A stretch of DNA of 64,000 nt from Duganella sp. OV510 (GCF_900100205.1 NZ_FNEQ01000001.1:434001-498000); one strand, 5' to 3'; shown: positions 44,760 through 53,803, counted from the first letter of the stretch. Made by a program: numbers and translations. Notes: a model not told the origin generated them from the letters alone.

Positions 44760-46885
44760 TGCAGTAACGGCAGGCCGCGCTTTGCCAGCGCCGCCATCTC
44801 CACCGCCGGCAAGGCGCCGGCAAACACATAGCCTTGCGCGTAGTCACAGCCCGCCATCGACAGCAGGCCGCTTTGCGCCGTGGTCTCCACGCCCTCCGCC
44901 ACCACCCGCAGCCCCAGCTTGTGCGCCATGACAATCAGCGCCTCGCACATGGCCAGGTCGCCGCTGTCGGAGGCCAGGTGCTGGATGAAGCTGTGGTCCA
45001 GCTTCAGCAGGTCGATGCCGAAATGCTTGAGGTGGGACAGCGATGAATAGCCGGTGCCGAAATTGTCCAGCGCCACCTGCAAGCCCATCTCGCGCAAGTC
45101 GCGCAGCCGTTCGGCGGCCGGCGAGCGGCCTTCCATCAGCACCCCTTCGGTAATTTCCAGCACCATGCTGCGCGGCGGCAGGCCCAGACTGGCGGCATGC
45201 TGCAGCCAGTCGACATACAGCGCGGTATCGCCGCGCAACTGCGCCGGCGACTGGTTGACGCTGACCTGGAAGCCGGTGCCCAGCTCATCCTGCCAGTGGC
45301 GCGCCTGGCGTGCCGCCTGGCGGAACACCCAGTCGCCCAGCTCCAGCATCAGGCCGCCCGCCTCGGCCAGCGGCAGGAATTCGGCCGGCGCCAGCAGGCC
45401 GCGCTGCGGATGGCGCCAGCGCAGCAGCGCTTCGGCGCGCTCGATCTTGCCGCTGCGCAGGTTGACGATGGGCTGGTAGTGCAGCTCGAACTGCCGCTGC
45501 TGCAAGGCCAGGCGCAAATCCTGGGTGGCCTGCTGGCGTGCCTGCGCCGCCAGTTGCAGATCGCGGGTGAAATAGCTGTAGCGGTTGCGGCCCGCCTGCT
45601 TGGCGGCGTACATGGCCTGGTCGGCGCTGCGCAGCAGGTCTTCCGCTGCCGTGGCATCGTCCGGATACAGCGCGATGCCGATGCTGGCCGACACCGACGG
45701 CTGCGCCGCCTCCAGCGCAAACGGCCGGTTCAGCGCCGCCAGCATATTGTGGGCAATGCGCTCGACGCTGCTGGCCTGTTCGATGCCAGGCAGGATCACG
45801 CTGAACTCATCGCCGCCCAGCCGCGCCACGGTGTCGGCACCGCGCACGCAGCGGACGATGCGCCGCGCCGCCTCCACCAGCAGCGCGTCGCCCAGGGCGT
45901 GGCCCAGTGTGTCGTTGACCTGCTTGAAGCCGTCCAGGTCGATGAACAGCAGCGCCAGCTGTGCGCCATCACGCTGCGCCTTTTTCAGCGCCTGCGCCAG
46001 CCGGTCGTGAAACATGTGGCGATTGGGCAGTGCCGTCAGCGCATCGAAATTGGCCTGTTGCCAGATCAGCTCGGCCGAGGCGCGGTGATCGGTGATATCG
46101 CTGACCAGCGCCAGCGCGCCACGGTAGCTGCCGCCGGCGTCAAAGATGGGATTGGTGACCAGCGTGGCCCACAGCTCGCGCCCATCCTTGCGGATGAACT
46201 TGAATTCATGGCGCTCGGCCAGACCCTGCTGGCGGCGTGCGATATTGCGTTCGAGAATGATACGGCCTTCCTCGTCCATAAAGGTCACCAGCGGCTGCTC
46301 CAGCATTTCCTCGATGGCGTAGCCCAGCAGCTGCGCCATCTTCGGGTTGACGAAGCTGGTGCGGGCGGCAGCGTCAATTTCCCAGATGCCATCCTCGGCG
46401 TTGTGGACGATGCGGCGGAAGCGCTCCTCGCTGCGCTCCAGCGCCGGCTGCTTGCCCTCGGCCGGCTCCAGCACCACGCGCATGCCCTGGCTGCCACGGG
46501 CAGCGCTGGCGTGCAGCGATACCGGAAAGCCCTGCTGGTTGCGGCTGCGCAGCATCTGCACATTGCAATGCTCGGGCTGGCCGCTGTTGACGGCACGTCG
46601 CAGGAAATGGTCGAAGTCTTCGTGAAAGCGCGGGGCGATGAACTGGCGCAGCGTGGCCTTGTCCGGATTTGCGCGTGCCAGGCCCAGCAGGTCGGCGCCG
46701 ACCAGATTCATCTGCAAGATGGTGCTGTCGAGCGACAGCACGAAATAGCCGACCGGCGCCAGCAGGTAGAGATCATCGAAGCTGAACGGCGCGACACCGC
46801 CATCCAGCGCCGCATAAGGCGCGACCGCAGCCGCCCCGCCAAACACCGACAGGCCCGGCAGCTCAGTGTGCATAGTCTTATCCAT
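44756..46885 (-). CDS. PAS-PAS-GGDEF-EAL cyclic-di-GMP signalling protein
   Basis: The ATG at 46885 (AAGGGGG just upstream) gives 709 residues; a GTG at 46918 is a weaker alternative. Two PAS segments (~35-150 and ~155-275), GGDEF domain with intact VARLGGDEFSVIL (~375) and EAL domain with EALLRWRHP, LEITEGVLM, KLDHSF and EGVET. The loop-6 motif reads DNFGTGYSS rather than DDFGTGYSS, replacing one metal-binding aspartate, so phosphodiesterase activity may be weakened. No membrane helix: cytosolic. Convergent with the end of the flagellar cluster; a motility role is plausible. Confidence 0.9.
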   Translation of the reverse strand: MDKTMHTELPGLSVFGGAAAVAPYAALDGGVAPFSFDDLYLLAPVGYFVLSLDSTILQMNLVGADLLGLARANPDKATLRQFIAPRFHEDFDHFLRRAVNSGQPEHCNVQMLRSRNQQGFPVSLHASAARGSQGMRVVLEPAEGKQPALERSEERFRRIVHNAEDGIWEIDAAARTSFVNPKMAQLLGYAIEEMLEQPLVTFMDEEGRIILERNIARRQQGLAERHEFKFIRKDGRELWATLVTNPIFDAGGSYRGALALVSDITDHRASAELIWQQANFDALTALPNRHMFHDRLAQALKKAQRDGAQLALLFIDLDGFKQVNDTLGHALGDALLVEAARRIVRCVRGADTVARLGGDEFSVILPGIEQASSVERIAHNMLAALNRPFALEAAQPSVSASIGIALYPDDATAAEDLLRSADQAMYAAKQAGRNRYSYFTRDLQLAAQARQQATQDLRLALQQRQFELHYQPIVNLRSGKIERAEALLRWRHPQRGLLAPAEFLPLAEAGGLMLELGDWVFRQAARQARHWQDELGTGFQVSVNQSPAQLRGDTALYVDWLQHAASLGLPPRSMVLEITEGVLMEGRSPAAERLRDLREMGLQVALDNFGTGYSSLSHLKHFGIDLLKLDHSFIQHLASDSGDLAMCEALIVMAHKLGLRVVAEGVETTAQSGLLSMAGCDYAQGYVFAGALPAVEMAALAKRGLPLLH

Positions 46886-46946
46886 ACACCCCCTTGTTTG
46901 ATGTCTTAAGACTAACACCTCGCAACGGCGATGTCGAGCGGACTGG

Positions 46947-47609
46947 CTATCGTGAGCGGTGCGCGCGGTTCAAGCGTTGTTCGGCGCGCCGTTGCAGCGC
47001 CTCAAACAGCAGGCTCAGCATCCAATAGATGGCGGCTGCCGCCAGATACAGCGGCAGCGGCTGGAAGGTGGTGGCAATGACTTCCTTGGTCGACAACATC
47101 AGTTCGGTCAGCGTGATGACCGACACCAGCGAGGTATCCTTGATCAGGCTGATCAGCGTGTTGCTCATGGCCGGCACGGCAACCCGCAGCGCCTGCGGCA
47201 ACACCACGTGGTACAGCGTGCGCCAGTAACCCAGGCCCAGACTGTAGCTGGCCGCCCACTGGCCCTGGCTGACCGCCGTGATGGCGCCGCGCAGGCTTTC
47301 AGACAGGAAGGCGCCCGAGTTCAGGCTGAGTGCCAGGATGCCGGCCGTCACTGGCGAAAACTCGATACCGACGCTGGGCAAGCCATAGTAGATGACAAAC
47401 ATCTGCACCAGCAGCGGCGTACCGCGCATCAGGCTGACATACACATGGGCCGGCCACGCCAGCAGGCGATACGGCAGCATGCGCAGCACCGCCACCGGGA
47501 AGCCGATCAGCAGGCCGCCAACCATGGCCGCCAGCGCGAACAGCACCGTGTAGCCGGCGCCGCGCAACATGATCGGCGCCGCTTCGCGCAGCAGCTGCAG
47601 CCATTCCAT
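46947..47609 (-). CDS. Polar amino acid (cystine-type) ABC transporter permease
   Basis: The 220-residue HisM-type permease has five helices and the EAA loop (SYSLGLGYWRTLYHVVLPQA). RGTPLLVQMFVIYYGLPSVG and ISLIKDTSLVSVITLTEL are close to TcyL (YecS) of the E. coli cystine importer. It is three bases after the binding-protein gene. No ATPase gene is adjacent, so the partner ATPase must be encoded elsewhere. Confidence 0.85.
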   Translation of the reverse strand: MEWLQLLREAAPIMLRGAGYTVLFALAAMVGGLLIGFPVAVLRMLPYRLLAWPAHVYVSLMRGTPLLVQMFVIYYGLPSVGIEFSPVTAGILALSLNSGAFLSESLRGAITAVSQGQWAASYSLGLGYWRTLYHVVLPQALRVAVPAMSNTLISLIKDTSLVSVITLTELMLSTKEVIATTFQPLPLYLAAAAIYWMLSLLFEALQRRAEQRLNRAHRSR

Positions 47610-47612
47610 CGC

Positions 47613-48386
47613 TTACGGCGCTTTGCTGACGTCGACGCCGAACCACTTGACCGAAATCGCCTTCAGGCTGCCATCGGCCGCCGCGTCGGCCAGCGCCTTG
47701 TTGAGCGCTTGCTTGAATTGCGGATTGCCCTTCTTGAACGGAATGCCCATGCGCTCGGCGACGCCAACCTGGGCGCCGGCCTTGATCGGCAGCTTCGAGA
47801 TCTTCAGCAGGTAGGCCGACATCAGGCTGTCGTTGAGCGCGGCGTCGATGCGGCCTGCCGCCAGGTCCGACATGGTGTCCGGCGCCGCCGCATAGCTGCG
47901 CACGTCGATGCCCGGCACCGCCTTGGCCTGCTGCTCGTAGACGCTGCCCTGCCCCACGCCCAGCTTCTTGCCCTTCAGGTCGGCCAGCGTCTTGTAGGCC
48001 GCTGTCTCGTTATTGCGCACGATCAGCTGCGGCATCGAATAAATGTATGGCTGCGAGAAATCAAACGCCTGCTCGCGCTTCGGATTGATGCCCACCTGCG
48101 AGATGATGACGTCATACTTGTTGGCTGCCAGCCCGGCCAGGATGCTGGCCCACTCGCTGCTGACAAATTCCACCTTCAGGCCCAGCTTGCCGGCCAGCAG
48201 TCTGGCGACATCGACATCGTAGCCGGCCAGCTCGCCATTCTTTTCCTTGTAATTGAATGGCGGATAAGTACCTTCCAGCGCCACCTTCAGCGTGCCACGC
48301 GCCTTGACGGTGGCCAGCAGGTCGGCGGCCGAGGCCGGCAGCGCAATGCTGAGCGCCAGCGCCAGCAGAAATTCGCGTTTGAGCAT
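47613..48386 (-). CDS. Amino acid (cystine-type) ABC transporter substrate-binding protein
   Basis: The 257-residue family-3 solute-binding protein has a Sec signal ending in ASA; LKVALEGTYPPFNYKEKNGE and GYDVDVARLLAGKLG are the lobe-I ligand region, and the C-terminal AISVKWFGVDVSK is close to TcyJ (FliY) of E. coli. It would capture cystine or another polar amino acid in the periplasm. It is the first gene of the pair with the permease. Confidence 0.85.
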   Translation of the reverse strand: MLKREFLLALALSIALPASAADLLATVKARGTLKVALEGTYPPFNYKEKNGELAGYDVDVARLLAGKLGLKVEFVSSEWASILAGLAANKYDVIISQVGINPKREQAFDFSQPYIYSMPQLIVRNNETAAYKTLADLKGKKLGVGQGSVYEQQAKAVPGIDVRSYAAAPDTMSDLAAGRIDAALNDSLMSAYLLKISKLPIKAGAQVGVAERMGIPFKKGNPQFKQALNKALADAAADGSLKAISVKWFGVDVSKAP

Positions 48387-48410
48387 GAAATTCCTTTAAA
48401 GACGGGACGC

Positions 48411-48821
48411 TTACCAGGCGCCCATGCGACGACGCAGGCCAAAATTATGGCCGACGACCAGGATGGAACTGGCGATCAGGCCGCTCAGTCCTATCATCAA
48501 TTGCACCAGCTTATCATCGGGCAGCACCCACATGCGGCCCGGCGGCGCTTCCTGCACGCGCGCGGCCGCCATGATCAGCGGCGTCACCCATGCGGCGTCT
48601 TCGGTCACATCCAGCACCAGGTAGCCGTCCTGCGTGGTTTGCAGATAGATGTCGCCGCCCTCGGCCAGCGTGAAGCATACGCCATAGCCGGTTTCATGCT
48701 TGCCGATGTGCTGTTGCAGCGCCTGGTTATGTTCCTCGATCCACAGCTCCACGTCGGCGGGCGTTTCCAGCCCGCTCCACGGGACCGGACGGAAGCGTGG
48801 CGGCTCGTTATTGTCTTGCAT
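48411..48821 (-). CDS. Unknown protein with C-terminal membrane helix
   Basis: The ATG at 48821 (AGGA five bases upstream) gives 136 residues; the longer open frame to 48917 has no ribosome site. The soluble N-terminal ~100 residues (VPWSGLETPADVELWIEEHN, YLVLDVTEDAAWVTPL) resemble nothing I recognise. A single helix, LMIGLSGLIASSILVVG, lies close to the C terminus, followed by basic LRRR, suggesting a tail-anchored inner-membrane protein facing the cytosol. It lies between a DUF882 peptidase and the ABC genes, all on the minus strand. Confidence 0.65.
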   Translation of the reverse strand: MQDNNEPPRFRPVPWSGLETPADVELWIEEHNQALQQHIGKHETGYGVCFTLAEGGDIYLQTTQDGYLVLDVTEDAAWVTPLIMAAARVQEAPPGRMWVLPDDKLVQLMIGLSGLIASSILVVGHNFGLRRRMGAW

Positions 48822-48867
48822 GATGTTCCTGTTGCTTTCCCAAGCCGCCAGTGTAGCCGATCCGGTG

Positions 48868-49590
48868 TCAACCTTTCCAGGTGCGTTGCAAGCCAGTGTC
48901 GGCGTGTATCCAGCCACCGCGCGGACCGGCGCGGTAGTAGAAGCCCACGCCCCCCTGGCGGAAACTCCTGACCAGGCCGCCCAGCACCTCGGAATTCAGG
49001 TTGGCCAGACGGATGTCGGCGGCCCGCCCCACCATGTGCAGCGACTGGCGCGCGGCAGGCACGCCCGCCTCGCGCAGCTTGGCGTTGGAGGCCGGCGTAC
49101 GGTAGCCGGACAGGATCTCCACCGGCGACTCGATGCCGTAGCGCTGCACGAAAGCCTGCGTGCCCCACAGTGTCTCGAACAGCTTGGGATCGATGTTGCG
49201 CGCCTCGTTGCCGCCATTGACGTCACGCATCAGGTGGCACAAGTCCTCGTAGGCCGACTGGATGATCTCGCCATCCTTCCAGTACAGCAGCTTGGCGCGC
49301 TCCTTGCTCGCCGGACGCGTCACCTCGATGGTGCGCGGGCGCAGCCAGAACTCCAGGTCAAGCGCCTGGGCGTCGAAGATATCCGGTGGCGGTTCCATCA
49401 TGCCGCCGGTGCCGGACGGCGCCGACTGCTCGGCAGCGCGCGCCATCTGCTTGACCGGTTTCGGCGTGGTGGTTGTTATGTTGCCATGCCGCACCGGCGC
49501 GCTGGAAGCGCAACCGATCAGCGGCACAGACAAAAAGCTCGCGGCGGTCAGTCCGACTCCCCGCTGAATGAAATCTCTGCGCGATGCCAT
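48868..49590 (-). CDS. DUF882/M15-type murein peptidase (YcbK/MepK-like)
   Basis: The 240-residue protein begins with a Tat-like signal, SRRDFIQRGVGLTAASFL, and a cysteine at IGCAS that could be lipidated. The peptidase core has VEILSGYRTPASN, the zinc-site QSLHMVGRAADIR and WIHADTG, as in YcbK/MepK and DUF882 proteins that cut peptidoglycan cross-links. Export and zinc binding are inferred from these motifs. Confidence 0.85.
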   Translation of the reverse strand: MASRRDFIQRGVGLTAASFLSVPLIGCASSAPVRHGNITTTTPKPVKQMARAAEQSAPSGTGGMMEPPPDIFDAQALDLEFWLRPRTIEVTRPASKERAKLLYWKDGEIIQSAYEDLCHLMRDVNGGNEARNIDPKLFETLWGTQAFVQRYGIESPVEILSGYRTPASNAKLREAGVPAARQSLHMVGRAADIRLANLNSEVLGGLVRSFRQGGVGFYYRAGPRGGWIHADTGLQRTWKG

Positions 49591-49859
49591 AGTTTATCCA
49601 TGTAAAGCAATGTTGACACTATAGCTTATGCGGAGGGAAGCACAAACTGTCCCCGATACCCTTAACTTGCGCTTAAGAAATGATACATCTGTGTGAGTGA
49701 TGCATTTATTGTGTATCGGAAATGGTTTTTGCTGCCTAGTTATACGACTTGTTAATGGCTGGCATTCCAACAATAAAGTATCCATATATGGTGCGCCGCA
49801 TTATAGTTCAGCCATACCAGATTTGTTTTCCCGATGAACTAATTAATTGGAGCCCTACC

Positions 49860-50195
49860 ATGATCATCCGTTCTATCATCGCCCTTGGCCTGATCTCGCT
49901 GTCGACCATCAACCCAGCTGGCGCCGCTACCGATGCACGCCTGGCCAACGCCAACTGCGACGCCCCGGCCTACCGCAACACCTGGCAAGACGACGAACTG
50001 CAAGGCAACGTCAAACTGGCCGTGCTGGTTGACGCCAACGGTAACGTGCAAGACACCAAAGTGATCTCGTCGAGCGGCCACGTCGCCCTGGACAAAGCCT
50101 CGCTGCGCGCCAGCGCCGCTTGCAAATTCCAGCCAGCCAGCAACGGCGCAGCGCCGGTCTGGGCCCAAGTGCAATACAAATGGGTTCTGAACTAA
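49860..50195 (+). CDS. Small secreted TonB C-terminal-domain protein
   Basis: The ATG at 49860 (GGAG seven bases upstream) gives 111 residues. Sec signal peptide (IIALGLISLSTINPAGA). The rest is little more than a TonB_C fold: LQGNVKLAVLVDANGNVQDT, then SSGHVALDKASLRASAACKF and VQYKWVLN. It lacks the N-terminal membrane anchor with proline linker that TonB energy transducers need, so it is not a working TonB and its role is unknown. Confidence 0.75.
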   Translation: MIIRSIIALGLISLSTINPAGAATDARLANANCDAPAYRNTWQDDELQGNVKLAVLVDANGNVQDTKVISSSGHVALDKASLRASAACKFQPASNGAAPVWAQVQYKWVLN

Positions 50196-50202
50196 GTGAT
50201 TG

Positions 50203-51024
50203 TCATGCTGCCCACCGCGCCGGCTCCTGAAGCAAAGCCGCGCGCGGTTCGTCCAGCAGATATCCTTGCACCAGCAGTGATACACCTGCGGCCGCGCTGA
50301 GTTCGCGCAGAGCCGCCAGGTGTTGTGGCGTTTCCAGCCGCTTGAACACCAGCTCCACCCGGGACGCAGCGCAACGCTGCAGCAATTGTTCCAATCCTTC
50401 CCTGTCCTGCAATTCCCGCGCGTCCAGCTTGAACACATCCGGCCGCAGTCGCTCCAGCACGCCCAGCGCATCGCGCGCACTGCTGACGTTGACCGCAAAG
50501 CGGAAGCCGTTGCGGCGATAGTTGTCCGACACATAATTCAACAGCCAGCCCTGCTGCGGCGTCGCCGCCGGCAGTTGCAGCACCACGCGGTTCAGCGGCA
50601 GCTCCAGCGCATCGAGAATGCGGCGGAACGCGTGGCCGTGATTGCTGCTGACCGCGCTCAGCAGGCGGTCATGCACGTTCAGGTACAGGTCGGCCGCCGA
50701 GTCGCTGGCCTGGCGGAAGAAATTAATCGAATGCAGCATGCGGCACAGCCGGTCCAGCTCGATGGATTCGTCGTCGCTGGCCGCGTGATCCAGCAGCTTC
50801 CACAGCGACAGGCCCTGGTCCTGCGCCGACACGCTGCGCGCCAGGCCTTCATAAGCCCGCACTGCCCCGCCGTCCAGGTGACGGACAGGCTGGAACGCGC
50901 TGCTCATGGTGCAATTGAAAAACCGCCCTTGCGCCTTGCCCTCGTGATCGAGCCAGATGCTGGAAGCGGCGCCGGTGGCGTCGGATAGACGCGCCAGGTA
51001 CTTCTGCAGGATGGGATATGACAT
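50203..51024 (-). CDS. Degenerate EAL-domain protein
   Basis: ATG 51024 with AGAGGA just upstream; 273 residues. The EAL fold is recognisable (SSAFQPVRHLDGGAVRAYEG, DLYLNVHDRLL, RPDVFKLDAREL, LVQGYLLDEP) but key catalytic residues are changed: EAL reads EGL, the DDFGTG loop reads SSARDALG, and the EGVET glutamate region reads KRLET. This suggests a c-di-GMP binding or protein-binding role rather than phosphodiesterase activity, as known for YdiV-like degenerate EAL proteins. It lies next to the TonB-C protein, seven bases apart and convergent. Confidence 0.75.
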   Translation of the reverse strand: MSYPILQKYLARLSDATGAASSIWLDHEGKAQGRFFNCTMSSAFQPVRHLDGGAVRAYEGLARSVSAQDQGLSLWKLLDHAASDDESIELDRLCRMLHSINFFRQASDSAADLYLNVHDRLLSAVSSNHGHAFRRILDALELPLNRVVLQLPAATPQQGWLLNYVSDNYRRNGFRFAVNVSSARDALGVLERLRPDVFKLDARELQDREGLEQLLQRCAASRVELVFKRLETPQHLAALRELSAAAGVSLLVQGYLLDEPRAALLQEPARWAA

Positions 51025-51182
51025 GGGATTCCTCTTGGGATACTGACAATGTCGACAGCGTATTCCCGCGCCACGCAAAGCTGAACGAATGCTTTCGCCT
51101 AAGGTTATGCCAAAACATTCGTTCCTGCGCTGCGGTGCGGCCTTTATCGTGAGGTCATCGTTTAACTCTATGTCGTCAGCCC

Positions 51183-51986
51183 ATGTGCCAACTCCTCGCA
51201 ATGAGCAGCCATAAACCGGCCGCAGTGGATTTCTCGTTTGCCGGCTTTGCCGAACGCGGCGGCCGCACCGGCGAACACAAGGACGGCTGGGGCATCGCGC
51301 TGCACACGCCCACCGGCTGCCGTTTGTACACCGATTACCTGCCATCGATCCACTCGCCGCTGGCGGCGCAATTCAAGCAGAGCCCGATCAAGGCGCGCAG
51401 CGTGGTGGCGCATATCCGCAAGGCCACGCAAGGCCGTGTCTCGCTGGAAAACAGCCACCCGTTCACCCGCGAGCTGTGGGGCCAGACCTGGTCGTTCGCC
51501 CATAACGGCGACCTGAAACTGTTCGATCCGAATCCCAGCCTGTATGCTCCGTGGGGCGACACCGACAGCGAGCGCGCCTTCTGCCATGTGCTCTCGGGGC
51601 TGGCGTTGCGTTTCGCCACCCAGCCGGAGCGTCACGTCCTGTACGCGGCGCTGGAAACGCTGGCCGGCGAAATCGCCGACTACGGCACCTTCAATTTCAT
51701 CCTGTCGAATGGCGAGCTGCTGTTTGCCCATTGCAGCACCGACCTGCATGTGGTGGTGCGCGAATATCCGTTCTCGGTGGCGCACCTGATCGATTGCGAT
51801 CTCAGCATCGATTTCAGCCGCCACAACCATCTGGACGACCGCATCGCCGTGATCGCCACGCAGCCGCTGACCTCCAACGAGCAGTGGACGCAGTTTGCGG
51901 CTGGCGAACTGAAACTGTTCGCCGGTGGGGTGGAAGTGGGAGCATTGCCGGAACAGCGGCAGGAGAATCTGAAGGTGGCTTACTAG
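51183..51986 (+). CDS. Class II glutamine amidotransferase family protein (YafJ-like)
   Basis: In this 267-residue protein, MCQLLAMSS places the catalytic cysteine at position 2 after Met removal. HKDGWGIALH, VVAHIRKATQG, ENSHPF and WSFAHNGDL are the conserved Gn_AT_II (YafJ) motifs. The enzyme would hydrolyse glutamine-like amides; the physiological substrate is not known. It overlaps the next gene by four bases in a convergent arrangement. Confidence 0.88.
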   Translation: MCQLLAMSSHKPAAVDFSFAGFAERGGRTGEHKDGWGIALHTPTGCRLYTDYLPSIHSPLAAQFKQSPIKARSVVAHIRKATQGRVSLENSHPFTRELWGQTWSFAHNGDLKLFDPNPSLYAPWGDTDSERAFCHVLSGLALRFATQPERHVLYAALETLAGEIADYGTFNFILSNGELLFAHCSTDLHVVVREYPFSVAHLIDCDLSIDFSRHNHLDDRIAVIATQPLTSNEQWTQFAAGELKLFAGGVEVGALPEQRQENLKVAY

Positions 51987-52513
51987 GCGGTATTGCAATT
52001 GCAGAATTTCTTGCGCTTGGGCGCATTCGGGCAGGTGGCGTCTTCGTCCAGCTGCTTCCAGAAGAATACCGTCTCCACGCCATAGGGCGAACGCACCAGG
52101 CCGGCATCGATATAGCCGCGCTGGGCGAAGAAGTCCTTGCCGGTAGCCGTGCTGTGCAATTGCAGCGCTTTCACGCCCCAGTCACAGGCCTGCTCTTCCA
52201 TGCGCTTCAGCAGCGCCTTGCCAACGCCCTTGCCGCACGCTTCCGGCAGCAGATAACACAAGGCCACCTTACCGGCGCCGGTCAGCAGGGCGACGCCGAC
52301 AACGGTGCCTTCGCTGATCGCGACCAGCGAAAAATTGGTGGGCGAACTGAACCAGTTGGCCACCATCTGCGGAGTTTTATTGCCTAGCCAGGCATCAAGA
52401 ATGGCGGGATCATTCTTATGATCCAGTTCGCAGCATTCCTTGATCGAACGGCGCAATACATTGCATGCTGCCTCCGCATCCGTCGACGCAGCAATACGAA
52501 TTTCAAGACTCAT
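51983..52513 (-). CDS. GNAT-family N-acetyltransferase
   Basis: In this 176-residue protein, the acetyl-CoA motif LLPEACGKGVGKALLKRM (R/Q-x-x-G-x-G type) is present near ~100, with the preceding VALCYLL strand and a later FFAQRGYI. An unusual Cys/Lys-rich tail (CPNAPKRKKFCNC) extends past the domain and may bind metal; this is noted, not assigned. The target is unknown. Confidence 0.82.
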   Translation of the reverse strand: MSLEIRIAASTDAEAACNVLRRSIKECCELDHKNDPAILDAWLGNKTPQMVANWFSSPTNFSLVAISEGTVVGVALLTGAGKVALCYLLPEACGKGVGKALLKRMEEQACDWGVKALQLHSTATGKDFFAQRGYIDAGLVRSPYGVETVFFWKQLDEDATCPNAPKRKKFCNCNTA

Positions 52514-52703
52514 TTAGGCTCACAAACATTACTTTAGTGCTGGGAACGACTATACACTAAGCCGGGACAGGCCGTTTGCACACGAATGTTTTCGAAAGTC
52601 CATATACGATTTGTAATGAACTTCTAAGCATATTACGAAAAATTCGTATCTTTTCCGGGCGAAATTTTACACCATGGACGTCTTGATATTACGAAAGCTC
52701 ATT

Positions 52704-53720
52704 ATGACCACCACAAAATCGACTCGCCGCTTCGTTTTACAGTCCTTCCTGGCTGCCTCGGCCACCCTGCTCGGCCTGCCTCAGGCGCACGCCGCCGACA
52801 CCGTGCTGCTGAACGCCGCCTATGACGTTACCCGTGAGCTGTTCAAGGAAATCAACCCGGCCTTCAGCGCCGACTGGAAGAAAACTACCGGCGAGACGGT
52901 CAGCGTCAACCAGTCGCACGGCGGCTCGTCCAAGCAGGCGCGCTCGGTCGCCGATGGCCTGGAAGCCTCGGTGGTCACCATGAACCAGGCCAACGACATC
53001 GATATCCTGGTCGAGCGTGGCGCGGTAGCGGCCGACTGGGCCAAGAAATTTCCCAACAATGCGTCGCCGTTCTACTCCACCATGGTGTACCTGGTGCGCA
53101 AAGGCAATCCAAAGCAGATCAAGGACTGGGCCGACCTGGCCAAGCCTGGTGTGAAAGTCATCATTCCGCATCCTAAGACCTCCGGCAATGGCCGCTACAC
53201 CTATCTGGCCGCCTGGGGCGCCGTGATCAAAAAAGGCGGCAACGAGGCGCAGGCGCGCGACCTGGTCGGCAAGATCTTCAAGAACGTGCCGGTGCTGGAT
53301 GCCGGTGGCCGTGGCGCCACCACCACCTTCACCCAGCGTGAGATCGGCGACGTCCTGGTGACCTTCGAAAACGAAGTCAACCTGGTGCGTGAAGAATTCG
53401 GCGACAAGTTCGACGTGGTCTACCCTTCGATCTCCATCCTGGCGGAATCGCCGGTGGCGGTGGTTGACCGCGTGGTCGAAAAGCGCAACCTGCGCAAGCA
53501 GGCGACCGGCTACATCAACTTCCTGTACAGCGAAGAAGGCCAGGAGATCATCGCCAAGCACTCGCTGCGCCCACGTTCGGAGAAAGCCTTCAAGAAGTAC
53601 AACGCCAACTTCCGCCAGGTCACGCTGTTCACCATCGATGATGTGTTTGGCGGCTGGAAAGCAGCCCAGGCCAAGCACTTTGCCGACGGCGCCGAGTTCG
53701 ACAAGATTTATAACAAATAA
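52704..53720 (+). CDS. sbp: Periplasmic sulfate-binding protein
   Basis: The ATG 52704 gives 338 residues (a 10-residue longer start at 52674 would put charged residues before the signal). Signal peptide ending AHA-ADT. Sulfate-binding family motifs: LLNAAYDVTRELFKEINPAF, SVNQSHGGSSKQARSV and IIPHPKTSGNGRYTYL, which bind the oxyanion. No cysT, cysW or cysA genes follow; the next gene is a molbindin. It feeds a sulfate importer encoded elsewhere. Confidence 0.92.
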   Translation: MTTTKSTRRFVLQSFLAASATLLGLPQAHAADTVLLNAAYDVTRELFKEINPAFSADWKKTTGETVSVNQSHGGSSKQARSVADGLEASVVTMNQANDIDILVERGAVAADWAKKFPNNASPFYSTMVYLVRKGNPKQIKDWADLAKPGVKVIIPHPKTSGNGRYTYLAAWGAVIKKGGNEAQARDLVGKIFKNVPVLDAGGRGATTTFTQREIGDVLVTFENEVNLVREEFGDKFDVVYPSISILAESPVAVVDRVVEKRNLRKQATGYINFLYSEEGQEIIAKHSLRPRSEKAFKKYNANFRQVTLFTIDDVFGGWKAAQAKHFADGAEFDKIYNK

Positions 53721-53803
53721 CAATATACGGAGAGATTCGTTCTCAAACGGCCAGCGTGCCCGTAATCTGGAGGCGTAGTAATCAACCAGACAAAGGAAGC
53801 ACG

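Noticed and set aside
45197..46909. 570-residue open frame opposite the GGDEF-EAL gene
   Set aside because: It is the complement of conserved GGDEF and EAL motifs and has the same shadow composition.
46959..48971. 670-residue open frame on the plus strand opposite the ABC genes
   Set aside because: Antisense to the clear permease and binding-protein genes, low-complexity Arg/His/Gln composition, no domain.
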